DNA of 64,000 nucleotides from Campylobacter sp. (GCF_019423325.1 NZ_JAHZBQ010000002.1:248001-312000), one strand, 5' to 3'. Positions 43,516 to 52,881 are shown, counted from the first letter of the stretch. Numbers and translations: made by a program. Notes: generated by a model not told the origin, from the letters alone.

Positions 43516-43974
43516 CTATTTTGCACTGCGATTGGTTAAGTCTTGTAGTTCCATAGTGTAGTTTGGGATTTGTTCCCGAGTAGAATAACCATACGCTTTT
43601 AATATTACATTCAACAGCTTCATTATATCGCTTGCTGACAAAAGAGATGTTTGCTTTGGATTTAAATTGAGCAGTTTCCAAATTCTATGGAATTCTTCGG
43701 GTCTCAATGCTTCGTCGATATCATAATCAAGGGTGACTTCAATAACTTCACCATTATAATATAAAATCCAAATTCCTTTAGAATCAGTGCCATGGTCATA
43801 ATCTGGATCAGGAAAACTATAAATTTTCCATAGCCAACAATCCGCATCTCGATCAATAGTCCATCGCAACTCATTAATAAAAGTCTCATAGTATGGATTA
43901 TATTTGTAGTAAATTTCACTCAATCCATACTTCTCATCATCCTCTTTAGTGATGATTGCATTTTCAAACGCCAT
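43516..43974 (-). CDS. AT-rich orphan protein of unknown function
   Basis: The protein is about 152 residues, starting at the ATG at 43974, which has AAGGAGC upstream; a longer frame to 44037 has none. It is acidic and rich in Tyr, Trp and Asp (YYKYNPYYETFINELRW; DCWLWKIYSFPDPDYDHG), soluble, without signal or membrane helix. The composition recalls immunity or SMI1/KNR4-like proteins of polymorphic toxin loci, but there is no toxin gene next to it and I would not assign a family. Its AT-rich codon use differs from both neighbours, so acquisition is likely. Confidence 0.55.
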   Translation of the reverse strand: MAFENAIITKEDDEKYGLSEIYYKYNPYYETFINELRWTIDRDADCWLWKIYSFPDPDYDHGTDSKGIWILYYNGEVIEVTLDYDIDEALRPEEFHRIWKLLNLNPKQTSLLSASDIMKLLNVILKAYGYSTREQIPNYTMELQDLTNRSAK

Positions 43975-44323
43975 CTGCGCTCCTTGGAATTTAAAATTTA
44001 GCGTGCAAACAGAAATTTCAAGTGCAAATTTATGCAAAATTTCGCGACGTAGCCGAAAACGGCAAGCATGGAAATTCTAAACTCGCCGCACTCAAAAATA
44101 GGCCGGCGCGCTTGCCGCGACCGCTAACTCTGCTCGGCGCGTATATATTTGCTTTCGCTAGCCGCGGCAAAGCAAAAGCGACTTGTTAGCAAAGCTAGCG
44201 ATAAAAATTAATCGCAACCCATCCGCAAAATGGCATAACTGCACGATTTATGGACGGGCTAGCAAAACCAAAGCGAGCTGATTAAAATTTAAGCTTTAGC
44301 TTGCGGCGCTTAAAAGCCGATTT
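43975..44323. other. gap without a recognisable gene
   Basis: GC-richer filler with short repeated pieces such as GCTAGC and AAAGCG. Nothing coding is supported. Confidence 0.4.
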
Positions 44324-44372
44324 AAGCTTAGACGCGGTGCGGGCAGCGTACCGCGACACGGCGTCTAGGCTT
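44324..44372. terminator. inverted repeat downstream of the universal stress protein gene
   Basis: Twelve-base arms (AAGCTTAGACGC at 44324-44335; GCGTCTAGGCTT at 44361-44372) pair with one wobble mismatch around a GC-rich 25-base middle, just after the stop at 44377. No T-tail is obvious, so its role as a terminator is tentative. Confidence 0.4.
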
Positions 44373-44376
44373 CAAG

Positions 44377-45231
44377 CTACATTAAGACTGGAATTTTCGT
44401 CTTTTGTAGGAAGTATTTCGACGCGCCGCCTAGGAATATCTCCTTTATGCCGCTGTCCGAGTGCAAGCCCGCGACTATGAGGTCGAAATCGCCCGCGTCT
44501 GCATACTCTAGTAGCACCTGTCCCGGGATCTTGCCCTCGGCGTTTAACGCCTCAAAAACATCGATTTTAACGTCATGCAAGGCTAGATAGTCGCTTATGC
44601 GGCGCTTCGTTTCGGCAAGATCATCTTGAAGGTAGTGGTTTGCGGTGATGACGGTGACGGATTTGGCGCGCTGTAAAAGCTCTAGCCAATTATCGAGCGC
44701 CCTTGCAGACGCCGCAGTGCCGGTAAGCGAAACTAAAATTTTATCCGCCCTAAACTCCTGCAGCTTGCGCGGTATGACGATGCAAGGCTTGCCGCTTTTG
44801 GTAACCGCAGCCTCAAACGTGCCGGTGATAGAGCCAGTAGGCGGCACGGAGACCAGCACCAAATCGCAATATTTGGAGTATTTCTCGACCAGCTCGGAAC
44901 GGATGCCTACCATATGCCTCAAAGCGGCGCTATTTGGGACGTGATCGTCGTCGCTTTGATCTAGGCCCAGCTTGGCGCATTCAGCGTCGAAGATCGCTTT
45001 GATCACCTCGCGCTCGGCTCTCATCTCATCGCCCGCGGATTTTAAAAACTCCTCCATCAGCACGCCGCCTTTTAGCGTCATACGGACGTTGTAGATCATC
45101 TTAGGATCGAGCTGGCACGCCATTATGTTGATGTGCGTGCCGAAAAATTTATTCACTAGCAGCGCTCCGTGTATGCGCTCTGCCAGCTCCTCGCCGCCGC
45201 CGATAGGGAAAAATATCTTTTTAAGCTGCAT
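44377..45231 (-). CDS. tandem-domain universal stress protein
   Basis: The 284-residue protein has two UspA-like folds. The first (1-150) opens with KKIFFPIGGGEELAERIHGALL and ends with LVLVSVPPTGSITGTFEAAV; the second (about 160-284) has ADKILVSLTGTAASARAL and ends with DFDLIVAGLHSDSGIKEIFLGGASKYFL, close to the usual GxxGxxxx(S/T) nucleotide loop. Such proteins bind ATP or act as stress chaperones. It lies 21 bases after pnp and is probably co-transcribed with it. Confidence 0.78.
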   Translation of the reverse strand: MQLKKIFFPIGGGEELAERIHGALLVNKFFGTHINIMACQLDPKMIYNVRMTLKGGVLMEEFLKSAGDEMRAEREVIKAIFDAECAKLGLDQSDDDHVPNSAALRHMVGIRSELVEKYSKYCDLVLVSVPPTGSITGTFEAAVTKSGKPCIVIPRKLQEFRADKILVSLTGTAASARALDNWLELLQRAKSVTVITANHYLQDDLAETKRRISDYLALHDVKIDVFEALNAEGKIPGQVLLEYADAGDFDLIVAGLHSDSGIKEIFLGGASKYFLQKTKIPVLM

Positions 45232-45252
45232 CTTTACGCTCCTATTAAAATT

Positions 45253-47367
45253 TTAAGCTAATTCCAGTGAAATTTTAGAGCCTTTCTGCTCGGTCACGCG
45301 CACTCGCACCACATCGCCCGCCTTGTAAGGCGTCGTGATAAATTTAGCGCGCAGCAGTCCGTCCACGCCGTCTCGCAGCGAGATAAAGGTGCCGAAATCC
45401 AGCACGCTTTGCACCACGCCGTCAAACTCCTCGCCGATTTGAAATTTTACCTCTTTGCGTTCACCGCGCGGCTTACGAAAATCGCGAGAATTTGAAACTA
45501 TCGATAAAATTTTCTCTTTTGCGCCCGATACACTGCTAGCTTTGGGGCCTTGAATCTTGACCTCACCCTTTTCTCGATCCAGATCGATATTTACGCCGAA
45601 GCTTTCGGTGATCTCTTTGATGACCTTGCCGCCTTGGCCGATGATGTCGGGGATTTTGCTTGCCTCGACGCTAAAAATTTCAAGCTTCGGAAGCACATCC
45701 TCGTTTATAACGATCGCCGTATCCGCCTTCTCCATCAAGCCCAAAATATGCGCGCGAGCCTGCTTTGCCTGCGCTAGAGCCTCTTTTAAAACCTCCAGGC
45801 TGATGCCGCCGAGCTTGATATCCATCTGAAGCGCGGTGATGCCCTCATAGGTGCCCGCGACCTTAAAATCCATATCTCCGTCGTGATCCTCAAGCCCCAT
45901 TATGTCGGTTAGCACGGCATGCTTGTCGCCCTCAAAAATTAAGCCCATCGCAACGCCCGCAACGAGCTTTAGCGTAGGTACGCCCGCTGCTCGGAGAGAA
46001 AGTGCGCCGCCGCAGACAGAAGCCATCGAGCTTGAGCCGTTGCTCTCTAAAATTTCGCTCACTACGCGGATGGACTGCGGCGAGTTTAGATCGATGCTTG
46101 GATATAGCGCTCTTTTGGCTAAATTTCCATGTCCCAGCTCGCGTCTGCCGGGGCTTTTGAGCGGACTTGCTTCGCCGACGCAAAAGCCTGGGAAGTTGTA
46201 GTTAAACATAAATCTATCGCTGATCGGCTCAAGCTGCGTTAGGCTGTCGCTTAGCTGCGCGTCGCTATCGCCGCCTAGCGTAGTGACGACCAAAGCCTGC
46301 GTCTGCCCGCGCGTAAACAGGCAGCTTCCATGCGCGCACGGTAGGATATTTGTCTCGATACTGATCGGGCGCACCTCATCAAGCGCGCGTCCGTCGGCTC
46401 TGCGGCGATCTTCGATGATCTGCGTGCGGATGATGCCGCGCTTATACTTGCCGATGACACTGGAGACCGTCTCTTTGCTCCATTCGTTTTGCGCCGCGGC
46501 CTCGGTGGTTAAAATTTGATCCACGATTTTGTTTAGTTCGGTAGCGCGTTCGCTCTTTGCCATCTGATTGATCGCCGCTTTGACGGCGTCTTTGTAGTTT
46601 GCGTCGATAAAATCCGCGATATCCTCATCCTCGATCTCAGGCTTGTACTCTAGGCTCGCATCCGGCTTTTTAAGCGGCAAAAAAGCCTCTTCATAGGCGG
46701 TTGAACCCGCACTTATCGCCTTTGCGGCAAAATCGATCGCATCTACCATCAGATCTTCGCTAAATTCATTCATCTGCTGTGCACCGCCTCTAATCTGCGG
46801 CAAGGAGCGCATCTCGATCATCAAAAGCTCATCGCCGACGCCGGCTACGTAAAGATCGAGCACGCTAGCTTTAAGCGCGGAGTTGCTCGGATTTAAGATG
46901 AAATTTCCGTTTTGATAGCCTATGCGCACGCCGCAAACGGGCGCCTTAATCGGGATGTCGCTAAGATACAGCGCCGCGGACGCCGCATTAAGAGCGACGA
47001 CTTGCAGATCGACCTCGGGGTCCGCCGATAGCACATAAACTACGATCTGCGTCGGATACGCATATCCCTTTGGAAAGAGCGGGCGCAGCGAGCGATCTAT
47101 GATGCGGCTGGTAAGCGTCTCAAAATCGCCTGGCTTGGTCTCGCGCTTGATGTAGCCTCCGGGGATTCTGCCCGCTGCGTACATCTTTTCGATATATTGC
47201 ACGGTAAGGGGCAAAAAGTCCTCCTGCACCTGCGTCTCTTCTCGCGCTACGGTAGCGAGCACGACGGTATTTTTTACGCGCAAAAGCGCCGCACCCGCGG
47301 CTTGCTTTGCGACCTTATTGATATCGAAAATTTCGGTATTGCCATTTACTTCAATTTTGCACTGCAT
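45253..47367 (-). CDS. pnp: polyribonucleotide nucleotidyltransferase (PNPase)
   Basis: This 3'-5' phosphorolytic exoribonuclease acts in RNA turnover. Two RNase PH-like cores are separated by a helical domain: the first has GGYIKRETKPGDFETLTSRIIDRSLRPLFP, the second RRADGRALDEVRPIS and the phosphate-binding GGDSDAQLSDSLTQLEP region. A KH domain (IPDIIGQGGKVIKEI) and an S1 domain (GEEFDGVVQSVLDFGTFISL) follow. The 704-residue length is normal. The start overlaps the upstream phosphoribosyltransferase gene by 17 bases. Confidence 0.96.
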   Translation of the reverse strand: MQCKIEVNGNTEIFDINKVAKQAAGAALLRVKNTVVLATVAREETQVQEDFLPLTVQYIEKMYAAGRIPGGYIKRETKPGDFETLTSRIIDRSLRPLFPKGYAYPTQIVVYVLSADPEVDLQVVALNAASAALYLSDIPIKAPVCGVRIGYQNGNFILNPSNSALKASVLDLYVAGVGDELLMIEMRSLPQIRGGAQQMNEFSEDLMVDAIDFAAKAISAGSTAYEEAFLPLKKPDASLEYKPEIEDEDIADFIDANYKDAVKAAINQMAKSERATELNKIVDQILTTEAAAQNEWSKETVSSVIGKYKRGIIRTQIIEDRRRADGRALDEVRPISIETNILPCAHGSCLFTRGQTQALVVTTLGGDSDAQLSDSLTQLEPISDRFMFNYNFPGFCVGEASPLKSPGRRELGHGNLAKRALYPSIDLNSPQSIRVVSEILESNGSSSMASVCGGALSLRAAGVPTLKLVAGVAMGLIFEGDKHAVLTDIMGLEDHDGDMDFKVAGTYEGITALQMDIKLGGISLEVLKEALAQAKQARAHILGLMEKADTAIVINEDVLPKLEIFSVEASKIPDIIGQGGKVIKEITESFGVNIDLDREKGEVKIQGPKASSVSGAKEKILSIVSNSRDFRKPRGERKEVKFQIGEEFDGVVQSVLDFGTFISLRDGVDGLLRAKFITTPYKAGDVVRVRVTEQKGSKISLELA

Positions 47368-48070
47368 TAATTTTCTCCTTGTTTTTGTTAGTCTCGTGAA
47401 ACGGCAGATAAAGCGGGCATTTGTTTAAAATTTGCATTATCTCCTCCGCGCTTGAGAGCGTTTTTTCTTTGTAATAAAAATCCACATTCACAAAATCTCT
47501 GATCTTGTGAACGGCATAAATTCCATCTACTAGCATGGCGATCTCGTCTGCATTATCGCTGCCGATAATGGGCGTGGCGTAAAAGATCGCTTTGGCGTTT
47601 AAGCTTACGAGCGTCTTTATGCAAGTAAGTGCGGTCAGCCCGCTCTCACACCCCTCATCTACCAAGATGACGTTTTTTTTCTCTAAATTTCCCAAAAGCT
47701 CGCCCTTGCGAAATTTATACATGTTTTTTAAAATTTTCTCCTCATAAAGTCTGTTCGCCTGCCCGTAAACGTAATCCAGGCTGATGCCGAAGCTTCGCAC
47801 GAGCTCATCCACCATCACGATCTCTTGGGTTTCGCTTACGCACGCGATCGCACATTCAGGATTATTTGGCGCTAAAACGGGCTCAGTAAATAAAAACTCA
47901 TAAGCAAGCCCCAGCTTTAGAGCAAGATGGTTTGCGATAGGAAGCGACTCCAAAGACTGAGCGATTATTAGAAAATTTTCGTTTTTGATCACGGTGGCGG
48001 GTAAAATCTCTGCGAGTTTCATCGCGGCGTCGATTTGGTTTTCAAACATCAGCTCGGCTCTAGGCGTCAT
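47351..48070 (-). CDS. phosphoribosyltransferase-fold protein
   Basis: The 239-residue protein has the type I PRPP-binding motif NVILVDEGCESGLTALTCI (VxxVDDGxxTG-like) near residues 133-150 and an upstream helix-rich hood. The second acidic residue of the usual DD(E) pair is kept as DE. Its substrate is unknown; relatives range from purine salvage to regulators, and in campylobacters it travels with pnp as far as I recall. The ATG shares one base with the lptD stop (TAATG). The C-terminal extension is Lys/Asn-rich. Confidence 0.75.
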   Translation of the reverse strand: MTPRAELMFENQIDAAMKLAEILPATVIKNENFLIIAQSLESLPIANHLALKLGLAYEFLFTEPVLAPNNPECAIACVSETQEIVMVDELVRSFGISLDYVYGQANRLYEEKILKNMYKFRKGELLGNLEKKNVILVDEGCESGLTALTCIKTLVSLNAKAIFYATPIIGSDNADEIAMLVDGIYAVHKIRDFVNVDFYYKEKTLSSAEEIMQILNKCPLYLPFHETNKNKEKINAVQN

Positions 48071-50328
48071 TATTTTTCGCTTCCGTATTCGCTATCTACT
48101 GAAAAATCATACCCTACTCCGCCGAACGGATAGAAATTTACGAGAAAGTAAATTCCGCGCTCCTTGCTTGCTTTGCTGTAGCCCGTCGTACTAGTATTTT
48201 TAGGCTCGATATCCTCTTGATACACAAAAGAGTAATTCCAACACTTGCGCGTATGAGAAAATCCCACGCGCCACATTTTAGAATAAGATCGCTCCAAGTC
48301 GTAATCCCAACGCCCAAAAATTTTATTATTCCTAGGCAAATTTACCGAAGCATTTACGATGCCGTAGTTATCTTTCGTATAGCGTTTAGGCTCCATGCTA
48401 AGTTTTTCATATTCGTAAGCGTGACTAAGTCCAAAGCTAAAGTCGTCGTTGGAGTAGTTGGCATAGGTATAGACTTTATCAAAGCTTTTATATTTATGTG
48501 AGTAGGTAAAGCGGTTCCCGATATTTAGTCCATTTGCAAAATACGCATCGATGCGGTGTTCTAAATCATCGAACTCGTGATCGTCGAAGTCATATCGCTG
48601 CTTGACGCTATGGCGTAAAAATTTACGTCCGTCTTCATTATAAAAAAACTGCGTCATACTTAAAGCTGCATTTTCGTGGGTGTATTCGTCGCTAAGCTCG
48701 CTCAAGAAGTTATCCTCCCAATAAAGCGAGTCTTGCAAGTTACCTAGCCGCGAGCGGTCTACTGCGCCGCGAGCAAGGTCGTATTTATACTGATGATACT
48801 TTAAAATTCTATCCTCGATGTCGCCTTGCTGCCATCCGGGAATTCTAAAATCCGCTCTCCAGCTCATAGTGTGATACAAGCTATCGTAAGCCCTGGCTAC
48901 GTCGGTGTAGAGTGAAAGCTCGGTGTATTGATTAGCGTAGAAAGTGCTTTTATCCTCGCCAAGATCGCCGTTTGCGTAGTAGAATTTATCGTGCCAATCG
49001 ATATTAGTCATATACACTCGCTCGGTAAAGGCGAAATTTAAATAATCCGCCAGTAGTGGCGTGCTTATACTAATCGGTACGTCAAACTCATATTGGCGAG
49101 CAGTCGCGCCCTCCCATCTGGTGTAATTACGCGCTTTTGCATCAAGCGAATAGATCAAATTTGGCAGTCCCAAATCATTGCTAAATTTATGATATTGAAG
49201 CGTCGGAAGCTCTTGGACGGTATCTTCGTTGCGGAAGGTATTATCGGCGTTTAGCTTGCTTGTATCGATGTAGTATCGTCCGTAAGCGCCAAAATAGTGC
49301 TCGTCTGAGGTCAAATAATAATTCAGCCGTGAAGTTACGAGCGAGTTATCCGCATCGTTGCCAAGACCTCCCTTTTCCTTCAGATCGTAGTATTCAAGGT
49401 CGTTTAACTGAGTAAAGTCGATCCATAAATTTTCGCGCAGATCGCCGTCTAGCAGATAGGTCGCAAGCTTGCTGCGATCGTATTGCACCTCAAAGCCGTG
49501 GTGACGCTCGTTTTTGTATTCGAGGCGTTTTTGCGCTCGCGAAAAGTTATCGAAAACTCCGCCTCTAATCTCGCCGTAAGAATACGGAGACTCCGTAAAT
49601 CGAAATGTCCCGTATACGCCAAAGCCCCTGCGCGTGCGCACCTGCGGATCGAGCTGAAAATCCCAGCTATCGTAAGGCGCAAAATAGATCGGTTGCTTGT
49701 AGTAAATCCCCTCCTTGCTGATGTAGCCGGCCTCTGGAGGCAGTAGGCCCGTGCGGCGCGTGCGGTCGGTCGGGAAGCCGAAATACGGCAAATAGAGCAC
49801 CGGCACGTCGCCCACGTAAAATCTCGGATTAAAAAGATGGAGGAATTTGCTCTCTTTATTGAGCATGCCGCTACTAAATTTGATGCGCCAATCAGGATCG
49901 GTAACGTTGCAGCTAGATACGCTAGAGCCCTCCACGCGGTAATACTCGCTATCGCTGCAGCTGGCGTCGTTTTGCATCCAAAGCTCGGAGTCCTTGTCCA
50001 TCATAAAATTTACGTCGGCTTGCTGCTTATCGTTTTTCAGATCGATTTTGATATATTCGGCGCGGGTGGTTTCGCTGCTGCCGCGCATCGCATTGACATT
50101 ACCAAAAAGCTCGATGATGCCGTTTTGCTCGTCGTATGTAGCGTGATCGGCGGTGATAAAGTAGTCCTGTGAATACACCGTTACGTTGCCACTAGCCTCC
50201 GTCAAAAAGCCGTTTTTCTCGACATTATCTGCTATGAGCTCGACGTCTTGGACCTTTGCGCTCGCACTACTTGCTAAAAGAGCGCTAAAACTAAGCGCTA
50301 GAATTTTAAATTTTTTACTCTTTTTCAA
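48070..50328 (-). CDS. lptD: LPS-assembly outer-membrane protein
   Basis: The 752-residue protein has a signal peptide (ILALSFSALLASSASAK), an OstA/LptA-like N-terminal beta-jellyroll (VELIADNVEKNGFLTEASGNVTVYS) and a long aromatic-rich beta-barrel region ending in FSVDSEYGSEK. LYLPYFGFPTDRTRRTGLLPPE is the conserved LptD lumen or gate segment. It inserts lipopolysaccharide into the outer leaflet. Cysteines occur near 144 and 158 for a possible disulfide. Coupled to the RDD gene upstream (14-base overlap) and the phosphoribosyltransferase downstream. Confidence 0.93.
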   Translation of the reverse strand: MKKSKKFKILALSFSALLASSASAKVQDVELIADNVEKNGFLTEASGNVTVYSQDYFITADHATYDEQNGIIELFGNVNAMRGSSETTRAEYIKIDLKNDKQQADVNFMMDKDSELWMQNDASCSDSEYYRVEGSSVSSCNVTDPDWRIKFSSGMLNKESKFLHLFNPRFYVGDVPVLYLPYFGFPTDRTRRTGLLPPEAGYISKEGIYYKQPIYFAPYDSWDFQLDPQVRTRRGFGVYGTFRFTESPYSYGEIRGGVFDNFSRAQKRLEYKNERHHGFEVQYDRSKLATYLLDGDLRENLWIDFTQLNDLEYYDLKEKGGLGNDADNSLVTSRLNYYLTSDEHYFGAYGRYYIDTSKLNADNTFRNEDTVQELPTLQYHKFSNDLGLPNLIYSLDAKARNYTRWEGATARQYEFDVPISISTPLLADYLNFAFTERVYMTNIDWHDKFYYANGDLGEDKSTFYANQYTELSLYTDVARAYDSLYHTMSWRADFRIPGWQQGDIEDRILKYHQYKYDLARGAVDRSRLGNLQDSLYWEDNFLSELSDEYTHENAALSMTQFFYNEDGRKFLRHSVKQRYDFDDHEFDDLEHRIDAYFANGLNIGNRFTYSHKYKSFDKVYTYANYSNDDFSFGLSHAYEYEKLSMEPKRYTKDNYGIVNASVNLPRNNKIFGRWDYDLERSYSKMWRVGFSHTRKCWNYSFVYQEDIEPKNTSTTGYSKASKERGIYFLVNFYPFGGVGYDFSVDSEYGSEK

Positions 50329-50752
50329 TCTCTACCACCAATGTTTTCGCCGCCATATCATGCAGGCTCTGACGCGAGTTCGTAAAAAGCGCCACCAAAA
50401 ATCCCATATAAAAGATCATCTCGCTTATCAACCTAACCGCCGCGCGGATCGCTGCAGTAGCGATATCCATAGAGCTGCCGTCAGCGCGGACGCAATAAAT
50501 TTTAACCGCAAGCTTGCCTAGCGTCGCGCCGTATAGATAGACAAAAATCGCCTGATATAAAAATTTTATTATCGCGTAATGCAAAATGAATTTTGACGCG
50601 ATCTTTTGTACCTCAAAATTACTTCCGCTCTGCGCCGCTGCGACAAGCTCTGGCTCGTCGATGGCAAATAGCACAACCACAAAAAGCGTTACGCTCACCG
50701 CTTCGTCAATACTAAACGCAATTACGCGCTTGCTAAGCGGAGCGATGATCAA
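50315..50752 (-). CDS. RDD-family membrane protein
   Basis: The 145-residue protein fits the RDD family: KRVIAFSIDEAVSVTLFVVVLF holds the Arg/Asp of the signature. Helices follow near IIKFLYQAIFVYLYG and the GKLAVKIYCVRADGSSMDIATAAIRAAVR stretch, and the protein ends with SLHDMAAKTLVVEIE. The family has about three membrane helices; some members have been proposed as transporters or channels, others are unknown. It sits between purD and lptD with overlaps at both ends (4 and 14 bases), so one transcript is expected. Confidence 0.8.
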   Translation of the reverse strand: MIIAPLSKRVIAFSIDEAVSVTLFVVVLFAIDEPELVAAAQSGSNFEVQKIASKFILHYAIIKFLYQAIFVYLYGATLGKLAVKIYCVRADGSSMDIATAAIRAAVRLISEMIFYMGFLVALFTNSRQSLHDMAAKTLVVEIEKE

Positions 50753-52005
50753 ATTTTATCTCTTAAGGCTTGGTACGCGATATCGCGCCTATACTGCGCG
50801 CCGCTAAATTTTATATTTTCGCACAGCGCGTAAGCCGCATCGCGCGCCTGCTTTAGGCTCTGCGCGACGCCCACGCCTACCAAAACGCGCCCGCCGCTAG
50901 CGTAAATCCGCCCCTCTCGCTCACTCACGCCTGCGTAGCAGATATGTGCGCCCGCAGGAATTTCGCCCGTCTTGATCGGCTCAGGCTGCGAAGAGCCGTA
51001 AGGGTAGCGCTCGCTAGCCATCACGACGCCCACCGCAAATCGCTCTTTTAAGCTTATGCTGCTTAGCTTGCCTACGGCGGCGTTGTATAAAATTTCGCTC
51101 AAATTTCCGTCAATTAGCGGCATCAAAACCTCGCACTCCGGATCGCCTAAGCGGACGTTGTACTCCAGTACATACGGCTCGCCGCCCACGATCATAAGCC
51201 CCACGAATAGCACGCCGCAAAAGGGCGCGCCCTGCTGCCGCATCCCTTTTAGCGTAGGTGCTACGATCTCGCTCTGCACTCTTTTTATCAGCGCGGCATC
51301 CGCTAGCGGGCTTGGCGCATAAGCTCCCATGCCGCCGGTATTTGGGCCTAGATCGCCGTCAAGCAATTTTTTGTGATCCTGCGCTACGGGCAGACTTACG
51401 AAATTCTCCCCGTCGCAGATCGCAAAAAAGCTCAGCTCGAAGCCCTCTAAAAACTCCTCCACGACGACGCGCTTACCCGCTTCGCCGAAGCTTTCACCGC
51501 TTAGCATATCCGCGGCGGCTTTTTTAGCTTCATCTTTGGAATTTGCGATGATGACGCCCTTGCCCGCGCACAGGCCGTCCGCTTTGACCACGACGCGGCC
51601 GTTTAGGGTGTCTATAAATTTTGAAATTTCGGATAGATCGTCGCTGCTTAGAAATTTTGCGGTTTTGATATGATTTTGCGCTAGAAAGTCCTTCATATAG
51701 GCTTTAGAGCCCTCAAGCTTCGCCGCAGCGGCGCTGGGGCCGAATATCGCGAGACCTTGCGCTTTAAAAATATCCACGATACCTTTTGTAAGAGGCTCTT
51801 CGGCGCCCACGACGGTAAGGGCTACGTCGTTGTTTTTGGCAAAGAGCGCGAGCTCATTAAAATCTTTTAAATCTAAATTTTTACCAAGCGCCTTTGTAGC
51901 GCCGTTTCCCGGAGCAAAATACAGATTTAAAACGTTTTTATCCTCGCGAAGTCTTAGCCCGATCGCGTATTCTCTACCGCCGCCGCCGATTATTAGGATA
52001 TTCAA
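50749..52005 (-). CDS. purD: phosphoribosylamine-glycine ligase (GAR synthetase)
   Basis: This ATP-grasp enzyme of purine synthesis joins glycine to phosphoribosylamine. The N-terminus ILIIGGGGREYAIGLRL, the ATP-binding VVKADGLCAGKGVIIA, the signature VLEYNVRLGDPECEVLMP and the C-terminal ASGGRVLVGVG domain are all present across 418 residues. It is the first protein gene after the structured RNA at 52023-52221, and it leads the purD-RDD-lptD-PRTase-pnp-USP series of overlapping or closely spaced genes. Confidence 0.96.
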   Translation of the reverse strand: MNILIIGGGGREYAIGLRLREDKNVLNLYFAPGNGATKALGKNLDLKDFNELALFAKNNDVALTVVGAEEPLTKGIVDIFKAQGLAIFGPSAAAAKLEGSKAYMKDFLAQNHIKTAKFLSSDDLSEISKFIDTLNGRVVVKADGLCAGKGVIIANSKDEAKKAAADMLSGESFGEAGKRVVVEEFLEGFELSFFAICDGENFVSLPVAQDHKKLLDGDLGPNTGGMGAYAPSPLADAALIKRVQSEIVAPTLKGMRQQGAPFCGVLFVGLMIVGGEPYVLEYNVRLGDPECEVLMPLIDGNLSEILYNAAVGKLSSISLKERFAVGVVMASERYPYGSSQPEPIKTGEIPAGAHICYAGVSEREGRIYASGGRVLVGVGVAQSLKQARDAAYALCENIKFSGAQYRRDIAYQALRDKI

Positions 52006-52022
52006 TGAAGCCTCCGTAACGT

Positions 52023-52221
52023 AAAAAACCCAAGTGAGCGTTGCGTAAAAAGAATCGGCTCAAACAAAGCCAATCTTGCAACTAGGAAAAATCTCTAGGT
52101 CGCAACCCGTAACTTTAAAAAAAGCTCGAGCCGAGCCGCGTCACACGAACCTCTCACGTCGTCGCTTATACAAATATGTTGAACCCTCATATAAAACGCT
52201 CTCGCTTCACCCAGGCTTGGG
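52023..52221 (-). ncRNA. ssrS: candidate 6S RNA upstream of purD
   Basis: No protein frame fits this 240-bp gap, but the minus strand has a promoter (TATAAT at 52226-52231), then about 195 bases whose two ends are complementary. The 5' CCCAAG (52221-52216) pairs with the 3' CTTGGG (52034-52029), and GAGCGTT (52201-52195) pairs with AACGCTC (52042-52036). A run of six T (52028-52023) follows. Size, closed ends and the position just upstream of purD are what I recall for 6S RNA in Campylobacter and Helicobacter. 6S RNA mimics an open promoter and holds vegetative RNA polymerase in stationary phase. I have not matched it to a covariance model. Confidence 0.6.
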
Positions 52222-52225
52222 CAAA

Positions 52226-52231
52226 ATTATA
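52226..52231 (-). promoter_or_regulatory. -10 box TATAAT of the candidate 6S RNA
   Basis: The complement reads TTGACTATAATTTTGCCC, placing a start of transcription at or near 52220, exactly at the complementary 5' end of the RNA. Confidence 0.6.
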
Positions 52232-52248
52232 GTCAAAATTTGCTTAAA

Positions 52249-52881
52249 CTATGGCAAAAGCGCCAGATCGACGCAGGATTTTATCGACCTTCTTTCGCAG
52301 ATTATCGGCTCGCAAAACTCGCTCAAAACGCTCGCCGTCGTTCTACCGATACAGATCGCCTTGTAGCTCTCGTCCCAGCCGAAATTTGCGGTAAAGCCGC
52401 GGACGTTTTTAGGCGAGGTAAAAATCAGTGTGCTGCCTTGCGGCGGCTTTGCAGCGGCAGGCAGGCTGATAATGGAATTTTCGTAGGCGATCATGCTTTG
52501 CAGCCGCACGCCGGCGCTAGACAGGATCTGCTCCAGCTTTGATACCGTCTGCCTCGCGCGCAGATACAGCGCGTCTGCGCCTTGCAAGAGCGGCGCGATC
52601 TCCTCGGCAAACTCATTTCCGTGCCCGTGCTGCGCCGTATAAATGTCGCGAAATCCAAACTCGCGCGCAGCCGCCGCACACGGCTCGCCGATAGCGTAAA
52701 CGGGCGTATCTAAATCAAGTGAAATTTCATTAAATTTTATCGCCGCCACCGCATTTTTGGATGTAAAAATTAGCGCGCCCGTCTGCGCAGGTAGGCTAAA
52801 TTTGAGAAATTTTATCTCGCAGACCGCAAGCCGCCTCACCTGCGGATGATCAAATCTCGTATTAGACACCAAATATATCAA
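52249..52881 (-). CDS. hemD: uroporphyrinogen-III synthase
   Basis: HemD closes hydroxymethylbilane to uroporphyrinogen III. The protein of about 210 residues has the two-lobed alpha/beta pattern: LIFTSKNAVAAIKF in the first lobe, then YAIGEPCAAAAREFGF, and in the second lobe STLIFTSPKNVRGFTANFG followed by AICIGRTTASVLSEF. Sequence conservation in this family is low, so the assignment rests on these (F/L)TS.(N/K)(A/V) and IG..TA motifs. I start at the TTG at 52881, with GAGGGGG just upstream; the frame from 52911 has no ribosome site. Confidence 0.82.
   Translation of the reverse strand: MIYLVSNTRFDHPQVRRLAVCEIKFLKFSLPAQTGALIFTSKNAVAAIKFNEISLDLDTPVYAIGEPCAAAAREFGFRDIYTAQHGHGNEFAEEIAPLLQGADALYLRARQTVSKLEQILSSAGVRLQSMIAYENSIISLPAAAKPPQGSTLIFTSPKNVRGFTANFGWDESYKAICIGRTTASVLSEFCEPIICERRSIKSCVDLALLP

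Noticed and set aside
44324..44372. Small RNA gene at the inverted repeat after the stress protein gene
   Set aside because: There is no promoter upstream on either strand and no T-run. It is more simply a 3' hairpin.
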